NCBI GenBank assembly: GCA_041485385.1
Contig: JBGPJM010000172.1
Coordinates: 1 to 11,005, forward strand
Direction: 5' to 3'
From: JBGPJM01 sp041485385
GTDB lineage: Bacteria > Planctomycetota > Phycisphaerae > Phycisphaerales > UBA1924
DNA length: 11,005 nt
The position numbers and the translations under genes were made by a program. The notes under the pieces were generated by a model. That model was not told where the DNA came from and did no database searches. It saw only the letters and a program-made list of their open reading frames with translations. Positions 1-6,609 of this stretch are shown in pieces (position 1 is the stretch's first letter; each line of letters starts with the position of its first letter).

Positions 1-1622
1 ATGCCCAGGAAGCCGAAGGCGACCAGGCCGAAGGCGAAGACGGCCGGCGCGATCATCAGGGCCCCGGCGCCCGCGGGGAACGTCGTGCTCACGCCGAAGG
101 CGATCCCCATCAGCGTGATGATCGCGATGCCCAGCCAGTAGGCGCTGAAGTTGCCGGCGACCAGGCCGGAGAGGATGTTCAGCGACGCGCCGCCCTGCTC
201 CGACGAGGTCACCACCTCGCGGACGTGCTTGGAGCTCATCGAGGTGAACACCTTCACGAACTCGGGAATGATCGCCCCGGCCAGCGTCCCGCACGTGATG
301 ATCGTCGAGAGCTTCCACCACATCGTCCCGCCGCCCAGGTCCTTGATGAGCAGAAACGACGCGAGGTACGTGAAGGTGACCGACACGAACGAGGTCAGCC
401 AGACCAGAGTCGTGAGCGGATGCTCGAAGTTCATCTTGTCCGCCGCTGCGTACTTCGCGCGGGCCATGGCCTCGTTGAGCAGGTACGAGCCCCCGCTGGC
501 GATGACCATCACGATGCGCATCGCGAAGATCCAGACCAGCAGCTGGACCTGCACGGCGGGCTCGGTGACGGCCAGCAGGATGAACGAGATGAGCGCCACG
601 CCGGTGACGCCGTAGGTCTCGAAGCCGTCCGCCGACGGCCCGACCGAGTCGCCCGCGTTGTCGCCCACGCAGTCGGCGATCACGCCGGGGTTGCGGGCGT
701 CGTCCTCCTTGATCTTGAAGACGATCTTCATCAGGTCCGAGCCGATATCGGCGATCTTGGTGAAGATACCGCCGGCGATCCGCAGGGCCGCGGCGCCCAG
801 CGACTCGCCGATGGCGAAGCCGATGAAGCAGGGGCCGGCGTAGTCACCGGGGATGAACAGCAGGATGCAGAGCATGATGAGCAGCTCGACGCTGATCAGC
901 GCCATGCCGATGCTCATGCCGGCCTTCAGCGGGATGGCGTAGCAGGGGTACGGCTTCCCGCGCAGCGCCGCAAAGGCCGTCCGGGAGTTGGCGAACGTGT
1001 TGATGCGGATGCCGAACCACGCGACCCCGTAGCTGCCGGCCATGCCGATCAGGCTGAAGATCAGGATGATCGCGACCTTCATGAACGGGTAGCCGTAGAT
1101 GGGCTGGTGGGTCGTCGGGTCGTCGCCGGCGTGCGCGAGCGTGCCGAAGTAGAACGCCGCCACCGCCCCGATGAAGACCCAGAGGATCATCAGGAACTTG
1201 CCCTGCTGGATCAGGTACGCCTTGCAGGTCGTGTAGATGAGCTCGGAAACCTCCAGCATCGACCGGTGTACGGGCATGCCCTTCAACTGCGAGAAGATCA
1301 CGAAGCCGAAGACCAGGCCCAGGGCGCAGATCAGCAGCCCGGCCATCAGGAGCGTGTGCCCGTCGATCCCCATGAACCTGGCGGAGCTCAGGTCCGGCAG
1401 GATGAGGCTCGCCTCGCCCCCGGCCTTGTGCGCTGCGCCGGCGCCCGGCGAGTTCTGCGCCTGCGCAACGGCCGGACAGAGGAGGGCCCCGGCGATCAGG
1501 AGCGCCGTCAGGACCACGCCGCGCCCGGATGCGCAACGGAGCGAGCCGAGGACCCGGCGGAGCAGCAGCACACCCACGGTACCGGCGCCCAGTGACAGGG
1601 CGATCAGTTGAGACTGATCCAT
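1..1622 (-). CDS. hppA: Membrane-bound proton-translocating pyrophosphatase, N-terminal part (cut by window edge)
   Basis: Integral membrane pump that hydrolyses pyrophosphate and moves H+ (or Na+) across the membrane. 540 codons are visible; the C-terminal part lies beyond the left edge. The product is a chain of hydrophobic helices with an N-terminal hydrophobic stretch (about residues 35-55) before the family core. The pyrophosphate/Mg site is clear: GGIFTK ending at K289, D292, D296, K299, E306, then D317, D321 and D325 in the IADCVGDNAGD segment, followed by SADGFETYGV. Compared with canonical pumps (DVGADLVGKVE) the loop between D296 and K299 is one residue shorter and the following Glu is absent, which suggests a divergent subfamily. 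The ATG at 1622 is preceded by AGAGG at 1632-1636, spacing about 8-9 nt. The ion specificity and the K+-dependence residue lie outside the window. The family is sure; the transported ion is inferred. Confidence 0.93.
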   Translation of the reverse strand, partial: MDQSQLIALSLGAGTVGVLLLRRVLGSLRCASGRGVVLTALLIAGALLCPAVAQAQNSPGAGAAHKAGGEASLILPDLSSARFMGIDGHTLLMAGLLICALGLVFGFVIFSQLKGMPVHRSMLEVSELIYTTCKAYLIQQGKFLMILWVFIGAVAAFYFGTLAHAGDDPTTHQPIYGYPFMKVAIILIFSLIGMAGSYGVAWFGIRINTFANSRTAFAALRGKPYPCYAIPLKAGMSIGMALISVELLIMLCILLFIPGDYAGPCFIGFAIGESLGAAALRIAGGIFTKIADIGSDLMKIVFKIKEDDARNPGVIADCVGDNAGDSVGPSADGFETYGVTGVALISFILLAVTEPAVQVQLLVWIFAMRIVMVIASGGSYLLNEAMARAKYAAADKMNFEHPLTTLVWLTSFVSVTFTYLASFLLIKDLGGGTMWWKLSTIITCGTLAGAIIPEFVKVFTSMSSKHVREVVTSSEQGGASLNILSGLVAGNFSAYWLGIAIITLMGIAFGVSTTFPAGAGALMIAPAVFAFGLVAFGFLG

Positions 1623-1699
1623 GTCGAGTTCCTCTCTTGGGCCGCCGGCCGAAACTCAGCCTCGCCGGGGCCGGGGACTTCTTCATCTGGAAACAACCG

Positions 1700-1729
1700 C
1701 CGCTTCCATCTCAGACAGATCGGAAGCGG
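1700..1729 (-). terminator. Hairpin after rpsU, possible intrinsic terminator
   Basis: A perfect 8-bp stem (CCGCTTCC / GGAAGCGG) encloses a second 4-bp stem (ATCT / AGAT) with a 5-nt loop and one bulged base. It lies about 30 nt after the rpsU stop and about 80 nt before the hppA start. Read on the minus strand it is followed by GCGGTTGTTTCC, which is only moderately T-rich, so termination may be partial or the hairpin may protect the rpsU 3' end. Confidence 0.5.
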
Positions 1730-1760
1730 TGCGGCGGGGAAACAATCAGGATCTGGCCGC

Positions 1761-2000
1761 TCAGCGCTGCGGCGGCGCGCCCTGCTCTGGCTTGCGCTCT
1801 TTGGGCACGAACGGCATGGCCTCGCGGACGCGGCGGGCGACGGATTTGCGCGCCGCACGACGGCGGCGCTCTGAGGGCTTCTCGTAGAACTCTTTGCGCT
1901 TGATGTCCTTGGTCAGGCCTTCCTTCTCGCAGAGCTTCTTGAATCTGCGGAGCATCTGCTCGACGCTCTCACCGCCGCGGGACTTGATCCGGATCGCCAT
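1761..2000 (-). CDS. rpsU: 30S ribosomal protein S21
   Basis: Small basic protein of the 30S subunit platform, involved in initiation on mRNA. It has 79 residues and starts MAIRIKSRGGESVEQMLRRF, followed by the typical KKLCEKEGL, KRKEFYEKPSERRRR and arginine-rich stretches. The family usually has about 58-71 residues; here a Pro/Lys/Gln-rich tail (after about residue 65) makes it slightly long. The same frame stays open upstream to 2036, but the ATG at 1998-2000 is chosen because the S21 signature begins exactly there and GAGGT lies 4-5 nt before it. It stands between gltA and hppA on the same strand with its own apparent promoter (2108-2136) and a hairpin behind it, so it is probably transcribed as its own unit with some read-through. 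Confidence 0.95.
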   Translation of the reverse strand: MAIRIKSRGGESVEQMLRRFKKLCEKEGLTKDIKRKEFYEKPSERRRRAARKSVARRVREAMPFVPKERKPEQGAPPQR

Positions 2001-2016
2001 GCATACCTCGCTGGGG

Positions 2017-2055
2017 GGGCCAAAGTAATGGGCCAAAGGAACGGGCCAAAGAAAC
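2017..2055 (-). repeat. Three tandem 13-bp repeats in the rpsU leader
   Basis: Three head-to-tail copies of a 13-bp unit, on the plus strand GGGCCAAAGTAAT, GGGCCAAAGGAAC and GGGCCAAAGAAAC. The first nine bases are identical in all copies; variation is confined to positions 10 and 13. In the rpsU mRNA sense each copy reads roughly GTTTCTTTGGCCC. The array ends 16 nt upstream of the rpsU ATG, so it would lie in the 5' untranslated region, next to the ribosome binding site. It could be a slippage-made minisatellite or a repeated binding site; the sequence does not decide. Confidence 0.85.
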
Positions 2056-2081
2056 GGGGCGGGGATCGATTGGTACCGAAC

Positions 2082-2107
2082 GGTCGCTTGACGACCTTCG
2101 GGCCGAA
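2082..2107 (-). promoter_or_regulatory. Two adjacent dyads at the predicted rpsU transcription start
   Basis: GGTCG-cttga-CGACC (2082-2096) is directly followed by TTCGG-G-CCGAA (2097-2107). The second abuts the predicted -10 element and covers the expected start point near 2101; the first would be at the very 5' end of the rpsU transcript. They may be an operator and/or a 5' hairpin. In such GC-rich DNA short dyads also occur by chance, so function is uncertain. Confidence 0.35.
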
Positions 2108-2136
2108 AGTAAAGCAGCCTGCCCCCAGAATATCAA
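2108..2136 (-). promoter_or_regulatory. Predicted sigma70-type promoter of rpsU
   Basis: On the minus strand, -35 TTGATA (2131-2136; five of six consensus bases) and -10 TTTACT (2108-2113; four of six) are separated by exactly 17 nt. They lie between the gltA stop (2158) and rpsU, with a predicted start near 2101 and a leader of about 100 nt. This is the AT-rich island of an otherwise GC-rich gap. Confidence 0.55.
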
Positions 2137-2157
2137 GTTTGCGTACGGGCCGGACCC

Positions 2158-3288
2158 TCACCGCTTGTCGATCGGGACATACTTCACCCCGTGCGGGCCC
2201 ACGTACTCGGCCGTTGGCCGGTACAGGCGGTTGTCCGACAGCTGCTCGATCGCGTGCCCCGCCCACCCGCCTATCCGCGAAAGGGCGAACATCGGCGTGA
2301 ACAGGTCCAGCTTCAGCCCGATGCAGTGGTACGTCGTGGCCGAATAGAAGTCGACGTTGGGGTAGATCCCCTTGGCGGACTTCTCACGCATCATGACCTC
2401 CTCGATCCGCTGCGACTTGTTGTACAGATCGATGTTGCCGGTATCGGCGGCCAGCTGTTTGGCCAGCGTCTTGAGGTAGCTCGCCCGCGGGTCATACGCC
2501 TTGTACACGCGGTGACCGAAGCCGGAGATCTTCTCCTTCTTGGCCAGGTGCTGCTGGACGTACGCCTCGGCGCCCTCGACCGAGGGGATCTTCCCGAGCA
2601 TCACCATCACCTCTTCGTTGGCCCCGCCGTGCAGCGGGCCGCGGAGCGAACCGATGGCGCCGGTGATCGCCGAATACATATCCGACATCGTCGAGATGAT
2701 CACGCGGGCCGTGAACGTCGAGTTGTTCAGCCCGTGGTCGGCGTGCAGGATCATGCAGGCGTCGAAGGCCCGGGCCATGGTCGGCGTGGGCATCTGGCCG
2801 TTGAGCATGTACAGGAAGTTCTGGGCGAAGGAGAGCTTCTTGTCGGGCCCGACAATCGGCAGCCCCCGCCGGTAGCGGTCGAACGCCGCGACGATCGCCG
2901 GAGTGGAGGCGAGGATGTTCATCGCCTTGTCGCGGGCGGCGGCGACGTCCGTGGCATTGGGATTCGGGTCGTACAGCGACAGCGCCGACACCATCGTCCG
3001 CAGCACGTGCATCGGCTGCGCGTCCTTGGGGACGCCCGTGATGCGGTCCAGCATCCCCTTGGGCAGCTCGTACCGGGAGCGCAGATCGGCGCTGAACTTC
3101 TCCAACTCGCTCCGGGTCGGCAACCGCGTGTACCACAGCAGAAAGACCGTCTCCTCGAAGGTCGAGTTCCACGCAAGATCGTCGATGGCGATGCCGACAT
3201 ACTCGAGGATGCCCTTCTCGCCGTCGATGTAGGACATCTTTGTCTCGGCGGCCACGACGCCTTCGAGGCCCTTGTTGGCGATGCTCAT
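2158..3288 (-). CDS. gltA: Citrate synthase (type II, short bacterial form)
   Basis: Condenses acetyl-CoA with oxaloacetate to citrate, the entry step of the TCA cycle, in the cytoplasm. The 376-residue protein matches the shorter dimeric citrate synthase / 2-methylcitrate synthase type. The catalytic residues are in place: H220 in PLHGGANEEV, H259 in GFGHRVYK and D313 in YPNVDFYS. HADHGLNNSTF (182-192) and the substrate-binding arginines in DPRAS (R268), SRIGGW (R338) and NRLYRP are also present. The ATG at 3288 is chosen; an AGGA lies about 11 nt upstream, somewhat distant. The gene diverges from the rhomboid gene. Citrate versus 2-methylcitrate preference cannot be told for certain from sequence, but no prpB or prpD is nearby, which favours plain citrate synthase. 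Confidence 0.95.
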   Translation of the reverse strand: MSIANKGLEGVVAAETKMSYIDGEKGILEYVGIAIDDLAWNSTFEETVFLLWYTRLPTRSELEKFSADLRSRYELPKGMLDRITGVPKDAQPMHVLRTMVSALSLYDPNPNATDVAAARDKAMNILASTPAIVAAFDRYRRGLPIVGPDKKLSFAQNFLYMLNGQMPTPTMARAFDACMILHADHGLNNSTFTARVIISTMSDMYSAITGAIGSLRGPLHGGANEEVMVMLGKIPSVEGAEAYVQQHLAKKEKISGFGHRVYKAYDPRASYLKTLAKQLAADTGNIDLYNKSQRIEEVMMREKSAKGIYPNVDFYSATTYHCIGLKLDLFTPMFALSRIGGWAGHAIEQLSDNRLYRPTAEYVGPHGVKYVPIDKR

Positions 3289-3369
3289 GCGAGGCCATCC
3301 TTAGGGGGAGGGTTGTGCTAGAAGGGGAATAAGGCGGCCCGGCGCGGCGGATCGCGCATCGGGGTGCGG

Positions 3370-3398
3370 ACTATAGGGGCTGCGGATCCAACCCGCCA
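3370..3398 (-). promoter_or_regulatory. Possible gltA promoter in the divergent gltA-rhomboid gap
   Basis: On the minus strand TATAGT (3370-3375) matches a -10 in five of six bases, about 80 nt before the gltA ATG. The -35 position at 17-nt spacing (TGGCGG, 3393-3398) is a poor match, so the promoter would be activator-dependent or use another sigma factor. The rest of the 194-bp gap (3289-3482) shows no clear plus-strand promoter; it does contain AGGA 8 nt before the rhomboid ATG. Confidence 0.3.
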
Positions 3399-3482
3399 GA
3401 TTCGTAGCCCCGCCCGGGCCTGTTCCACGCCGCCGCGATCCCCGCCCGTCTGGACCCCCCGGGAAGGCGGTAGGATCCGGGC

Positions 3483-4631
3483 ATGCTGATCCCGCTGGGG
3501 ACAGATCGTCCGCTCCGCAGGCCCACCAAGGTGAACCACGCCCTCGTGGTCGCCAACCTGGCGATCTTCGTCGCCATGGCCGCGACGAAGCGGCTGCGCC
3601 CCGAAACTGAGTCCTGGCTGTACGCCACCTTCTGGCTGGACCCTCGGCACGTCACCCTCTGGGGTCCGCTCACCTATGCGTTCCTGCACGCCGACTTCAT
3701 GCACGTGCTGGGGAACATGCTCTTCCTGTGGGTCTTCGGCGCCAACGTCGAGGACCGGTTCGGGCGGCTGGGGTACCTGGCCTTCTACGTCGTGGGGGCC
3801 GTCGGCGCAGGGGCGGTGCACGCGGTATTCGAGGACGCGCCGGTGGTGGGCGCATCGGGGGCAATCTCGGCCGTCACCGGGGCGTACCTGGTCCTGTTCC
3901 CCAAGACCCAGGTGAAGTGCCTCTTCCTCCTGATCATCGGGATGGTGACGATCCCTGCCTGGTGGTTCATCGGGGGGGCAATGGCCTGGGACCTGCTGCA
4001 GCAGGGAACGTCATCCAGACACAACGTCGCGTACCTGGCCCACCTGGGTGGGTACACCTTCGGCGCGGGCGTAAGCATCGTGCTCCTCTGGCGGAAGATC
4101 CTCGCCCGCGAGCCGTACGACCTGTTTACGATCAGCCGCCAGGCGTACCGGCGAAGGCTGCTCCGCGAGGTGGCGGTCCGGCAGCAGGAGGAGCAGCGCC
4201 GCCGCCTCGCCCCACGCCCCGGCGCCGAGCCCGATCTCCGCGACCACCTGGCCGAGGCCCGCGCCGCGGTCACGACCCTGGCGAGCAGGAACGACCTCCC
4301 CGCGGCGGCGCGCGCGTACAAGGAGCTCGTCGAGAAGCACGCCGACCTCCCTGCGGCCACCCTCCTCGGCCGCAGGTACCAGCTCGACATCGCCAACCAG
4401 TTCTTCCAGGAAGGCGACCACGAGTCCGCGGCCTACACCTACGAGCGATTCCTCGAGGCGTATAAGACCGATTCCGAATCGGCCCGCGTCCGCCTGCTGC
4501 TCGGCCTCATCAACGCTCGCTGGCTGAACGACCCTGTCCGGGCGCGCCAACTGCTGGACGGCCTGCCGCCGCTTCTCGGCGATGCGGAGCAAAGGAAACT
4601 GGCCGAAACGCTGCTCGAGGAACTGGGGTAG
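3483..4631 (+). CDS. Rhomboid-family intramembrane serine protease with C-terminal helical/TPR-like domain
   Basis: Cleaves membrane proteins within or near their transmembrane helix. Residues 1 to about 205 are the rhomboid core with several hydrophobic helices. The motif H69-x4-H74-x3-N78 (HADFMHVLGN) marks helix 2, the nucleophile is S125 in VGASGAIS, and the catalytic base is H187 in HLGGYTFG. The Ser-His dyad is therefore complete. After a basic, glutamine/arginine-rich stretch (about 218-245) comes a soluble helical region (about 250-382) with repeated AARAYKELVEKH-type and SAAYTYERFLEAY-type helices resembling tetratricopeptide repeats, probably for substrate or partner binding. The start is the ATG at 3483 with AGGA about 8 nt upstream. 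The gene diverges from gltA and is followed 45 nt later by trpF, possibly as one transcript. The substrate is unknown. Confidence 0.9.
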   Translation: MLIPLGTDRPLRRPTKVNHALVVANLAIFVAMAATKRLRPETESWLYATFWLDPRHVTLWGPLTYAFLHADFMHVLGNMLFLWVFGANVEDRFGRLGYLAFYVVGAVGAGAVHAVFEDAPVVGASGAISAVTGAYLVLFPKTQVKCLFLLIIGMVTIPAWWFIGGAMAWDLLQQGTSSRHNVAYLAHLGGYTFGAGVSIVLLWRKILAREPYDLFTISRQAYRRRLLREVAVRQQEEQRRRLAPRPGAEPDLRDHLAEARAAVTTLASRNDLPAAARAYKELVEKHADLPAATLLGRRYQLDIANQFFQEGDHESAAYTYERFLEAYKTDSESARVRLLLGLINARWLNDPVRARQLLDGLPPLLGDAEQRKLAETLLEELG

Positions 4632-4664
4632 CCCGATCGGGCCACCGGATCTGGCGGCTCGGCT

Positions 4665-4671
4665 GAAGGAG
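4665..4671 (+). promoter_or_regulatory. Ribosome binding site fixing the TTG start of trpF
   Basis: GAAGGAG lies 5 nt before TTG at 4677. No ATG or GTG in this frame is better placed, and the TrpF core begins six codons after this TTG, so the unusual start codon is well supported. Confidence 0.75.
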
Positions 4672-4676
4672 CATCC

Positions 4677-5309
4677 TTGGGACGGACACGGATCAAGATC
4701 TGCGGCGTGCGGGATGAAGAGACGGCCTTCGCGGCCGCGTCGGAGGGCGCGGACGCGGTGGGGTTCGTCTTCCACCCGTCCAGCCCGCGCTTTATCGAGC
4801 CCGAGGATGCCTGGGAGATCATCGGCCTTCTTCCCCCCTTCATGGCCAGCGTCGGCCTGTTCGTCAATGCCAGCGTGGAGAAGTTCAGCCAGATCGAGGA
4901 AGTGTGCCCGACCGATCTGAGCCAGCTCCACGGCAATGAGAAGGAGGACGTCGTCCGCCAGTGCGGCCCCGCGGTGATCAAGGCTGTGCGATTCGACCCG
5001 CAGACCATCGCGCGCGACCTGGCGACATGGAGCGAGGTTGAGGAGGTCGCCGCGGTCCTCGTCGACGGTTCAACCGGCGGCCAGGGCCTCGCGTTCGACT
5101 GGACGCTGCTCGCCCCCCACCTCGCGATAACGAAGAAACCGATCATACTTGCCGGCGGCCTCACCGCCGCGAACGTCGGCCAGGCGATCCACGCCCTCCG
5201 CCCCTGGGCGGTCGACGTCTCCAGCGGTGTCGAGAGCTCCCCCGGCATCAAGGATCCGCGGCTGATCGGAGAGTTCTGCGCGGCGGTGCGGGCCGCGGAC
5301 GGCGGCTGA
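4677..5309 (+). CDS. trpF: Phosphoribosylanthranilate isomerase
   Basis: Catalyses the Amadori rearrangement of N-(5-phosphoribosyl)anthranilate to CdRP in tryptophan synthesis, in the cytoplasm. The 210-residue protein has the usual length of a single-domain (beta/alpha)8 TrpF. The catalytic Cys is C9 in IKICGV and the general-acid Asp is D130 in LVDGSTGGQG. The phosphate-binding strands are LAGGL (158-162) and VDVSSGVE with D180 (179-186), and the order GADAVGFVF then SPR (28-38) is typical of the family. The start is TTG with a strong Shine-Dalgarno. No other trp gene is adjacent, so trpF is scattered here; it may share a transcript with the upstream rhomboid gene. It converges on aroK with only 23 nt between the stops and no clear terminator in that gap. 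Confidence 0.95.
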   Translation: MGRTRIKICGVRDEETAFAAASEGADAVGFVFHPSSPRFIEPEDAWEIIGLLPPFMASVGLFVNASVEKFSQIEEVCPTDLSQLHGNEKEDVVRQCGPAVIKAVRFDPQTIARDLATWSEVEEVAAVLVDGSTGGQGLAFDWTLLAPHLAITKKPIILAGGLTAANVGQAIHALRPWAVDVSSGVESSPGIKDPRLIGEFCAAVRAADGG

Positions 5310-5332
5310 GGCCGGGCTCCATCTCCCTGGGT

Positions 5333-5884
5333 CTACCGCTCGCGGCAGAGTTCCGTGATGCGATCGGCGACCCCGCGGAGCGATCTCTCGCCGGTTTCGA
5401 TCGTGTCGCCGGCGATCATGCGATAGAGCCCTTCACGCCCCCCGAGCATCGCCTCGACCTCGTCCAGCGCGCTGGACGCCGACGTGAGCGGCGGGCGATG
5501 GGCGTTGTCGACGCTCTCCATCCTGCGTCGGAGCTCGGCAGCCGTCGCTCGCAGGTAGAACACGACGATTCGCCCGTCGAGCTGCGCTTGCCGAAGCAGC
5601 TCGGCCGCGCCCGGGGCCGTCGGAGTGCCACCGCCGAGGGCGATCACCCAGGGCCCATCGACCAGGTTGATCACCAGCCGCAAGGCAACCGACTCCGCCC
5701 GCCTGAATCCCTGCTCGCCGACCGCCGCCCACGCCCGCCGGACCGACGAATACCCCGCCAGAACCGGCGTGAGATCATCCAGATCGACAAACGGCCGCCC
5801 CAGACGGGCGGCCACGAGCCTGCCGACGCTGCTCTTTCCACTTCCGCGGAGCCCGATCAAGACAATGTGCGGGTGGCCGGCCAC
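5333..5884 (-). CDS. aroK: Shikimate kinase
   Basis: Phosphorylates shikimate at the 3-hydroxyl with ATP, in the pathway to chorismate and aromatic amino acids. The 183-residue protein has a Walker A GLRGSGKS (11-18), DLDD (34-37) with the Mg/shikimate aspartates, R61 in GFRRAE, a GGG shikimate-binding turn (84-86), the lid arginine R130 in HRPPLT and R155 in GLYR. This is the full set expected for AroK/AroL. The start is GTG at 5884, nine nt after the efp stop; no strong Shine-Dalgarno is seen at normal spacing, so translation may depend on coupling to efp. Together with efp it forms a two-gene unit. Sequence around the lid (SVDNAHRPPL) is somewhat divergent, but no key residue is missing. 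Confidence 0.92.
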   Translation of the reverse strand: MAGHPHIVLIGLRGSGKSSVGRLVAARLGRPFVDLDDLTPVLAGYSSVRRAWAAVGEQGFRRAESVALRLVINLVDGPWVIALGGGTPTAPGAAELLRQAQLDGRIVVFYLRATAAELRRRMESVDNAHRPPLTSASSALDEVEAMLGGREGLYRMIAGDTIETGERSLRGVADRITELCRER

Positions 5885-5893
5885 GGGGAGCGG

Positions 5894-6448
5894 TTACGCC
5901 CTCGACATGTACGATCCGTCCACGGTGCTCACCTTGACGGTTTCGCCGATGGCGATGAACGCCGGCACGCGGGTCTTCAGCCCGGTCTCCAGCGTCGCTT
6001 CCTTCAGTTGGTTGGTCGCGGTCGCCCCCTTGATGCCCGGCGGTGTATCGGTTACCGTCAACTCGACAGTCAGCGGAAGCTCGACGTACAACGGCTTGGC
6101 CCCCAGGAACAGCATGACCGTTTGAGCATTCGGACGCAGGTATTGCAGGGCCTCCCCCAGGATCGCCGGCGGGATGGTAATCTGGTCGTACGAGTCGATA
6201 TCCATGAACGTTGCGCCGGTGCCGTCGGAGAACAGGTACTCCATCTGCCGCCGATCCACGTCCACCACCTCGACCTCTTCGCTGGGGTTGAACCGTTTCT
6301 CCAGCACCTGCCCCGTCTGCACGTTGCGGTACTTGAGCTGCACGAAGGCGCGCAGGTTGCCGGGCGTGCGGTGCTCGATGTTCGTGATCACGAACACCTT
6401 GCCGTCCATCTTGAAGCCAAAGCCGGGCCGCACATCGATCGCTTTCAT
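5894..6448 (-). CDS. efp: Elongation factor P with Asn at the loop tip
   Basis: Binds between the ribosomal P and E sites and relieves stalling at polyproline stretches. It has 184 residues in the family's three beta-barrel domains: roughly 1-62 KOW-like, 63-125 OB and 126-184 C-terminal OB, ending GSYMSRA as in typical EF-P. The frame is open for another 53 codons upstream, but the ATG at 6446-6448 is right: the family fold starts at MKAIDVRPG and CAGGA lies about 8 nt upstream. In the loop that reaches the peptidyl-transferase centre the sequence is TPGNLRAF. The position of the Lys modified in E. coli (PGKGQ) is Asn31, with Arg33 two residues on. EpmA- or EarP-type modification at the tip is therefore not expected. 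No modification gene is in the window. Confidence 0.93.
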   Translation of the reverse strand: MKAIDVRPGFGFKMDGKVFVITNIEHRTPGNLRAFVQLKYRNVQTGQVLEKRFNPSEEVEVVDVDRRQMEYLFSDGTGATFMDIDSYDQITIPPAILGEALQYLRPNAQTVMLFLGAKPLYVELPLTVELTVTDTPPGIKGATATNQLKEATLETGLKTRVPAFIAIGETVKVSTVDGSYMSRA

Positions 6449-6595
6449 GGGCACAATCCTGACAGGGACCGTCTCTTTGCATCCAAAGCGGCCCGAAATG
6501 GGTTTACGCTCGGTCGGTTGAAGGGGAGGATAGTAGGCTGCTTCATTCTCGCCCCCACGGGCACAACTCTTCACGCGCGCCACCCGGCGCAACAT
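6449..6595. promoter_or_regulatory. Divergent promoter region between efp and the MBL gene
   Basis: About 150 bp between two divergent starts must carry promoters for both units. A perfect dyad CTTTG-catc-CAAAG (6475-6488) lies in the efp leader, followed by CGGCCCGAA (6489-6497), a nonamer also present (on the minus strand) in the dyad at the rpsU start. A minus-strand TACTAT near 6532 could be an efp -10 but has no good -35. No confident plus-strand promoter is visible. Confidence 0.3.
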
Positions 6596-6604
6596 GGAAG
6601 GAGG
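6596..6604 (+). promoter_or_regulatory. Strong Shine-Dalgarno fixing the TTG start of the first MBL gene
   Basis: GGAAGGAGG, nearly full anti-SD complementarity, lies 5 nt before TTG at 6610. The ATG at 6594 is out of frame. The strong site probably compensates for the weak TTG codon. Confidence 0.8.
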
Positions 6605-6609
6605 CACTC

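Noticed and set aside
225..1595. 456-codon plus-strand open frame over hppA
   Set aside because: Composition is His/Asp/Arg/Gln-rich with no domain; it is the antisense of the conserved pyrophosphatase.
2001..2036. Twelve-codon N-terminal extension of S21 from an upstream ATG
   Set aside because: S21 begins at MAIRIKSR with a well-spaced GAGGT; the extension is encoded by the leader repeats and is not S21-like.
5310..5332. Bidirectional terminator between trpF and aroK
   Set aside because: The 23-nt convergent gap has no stable dyad or T-tract.
6449..6607. 53-codon N-terminal extension of EF-P
   Set aside because: EF-P starts at MKAIDVRPG with its own SD; the extra stretch runs through the divergent promoter region and has no EF-P similarity.
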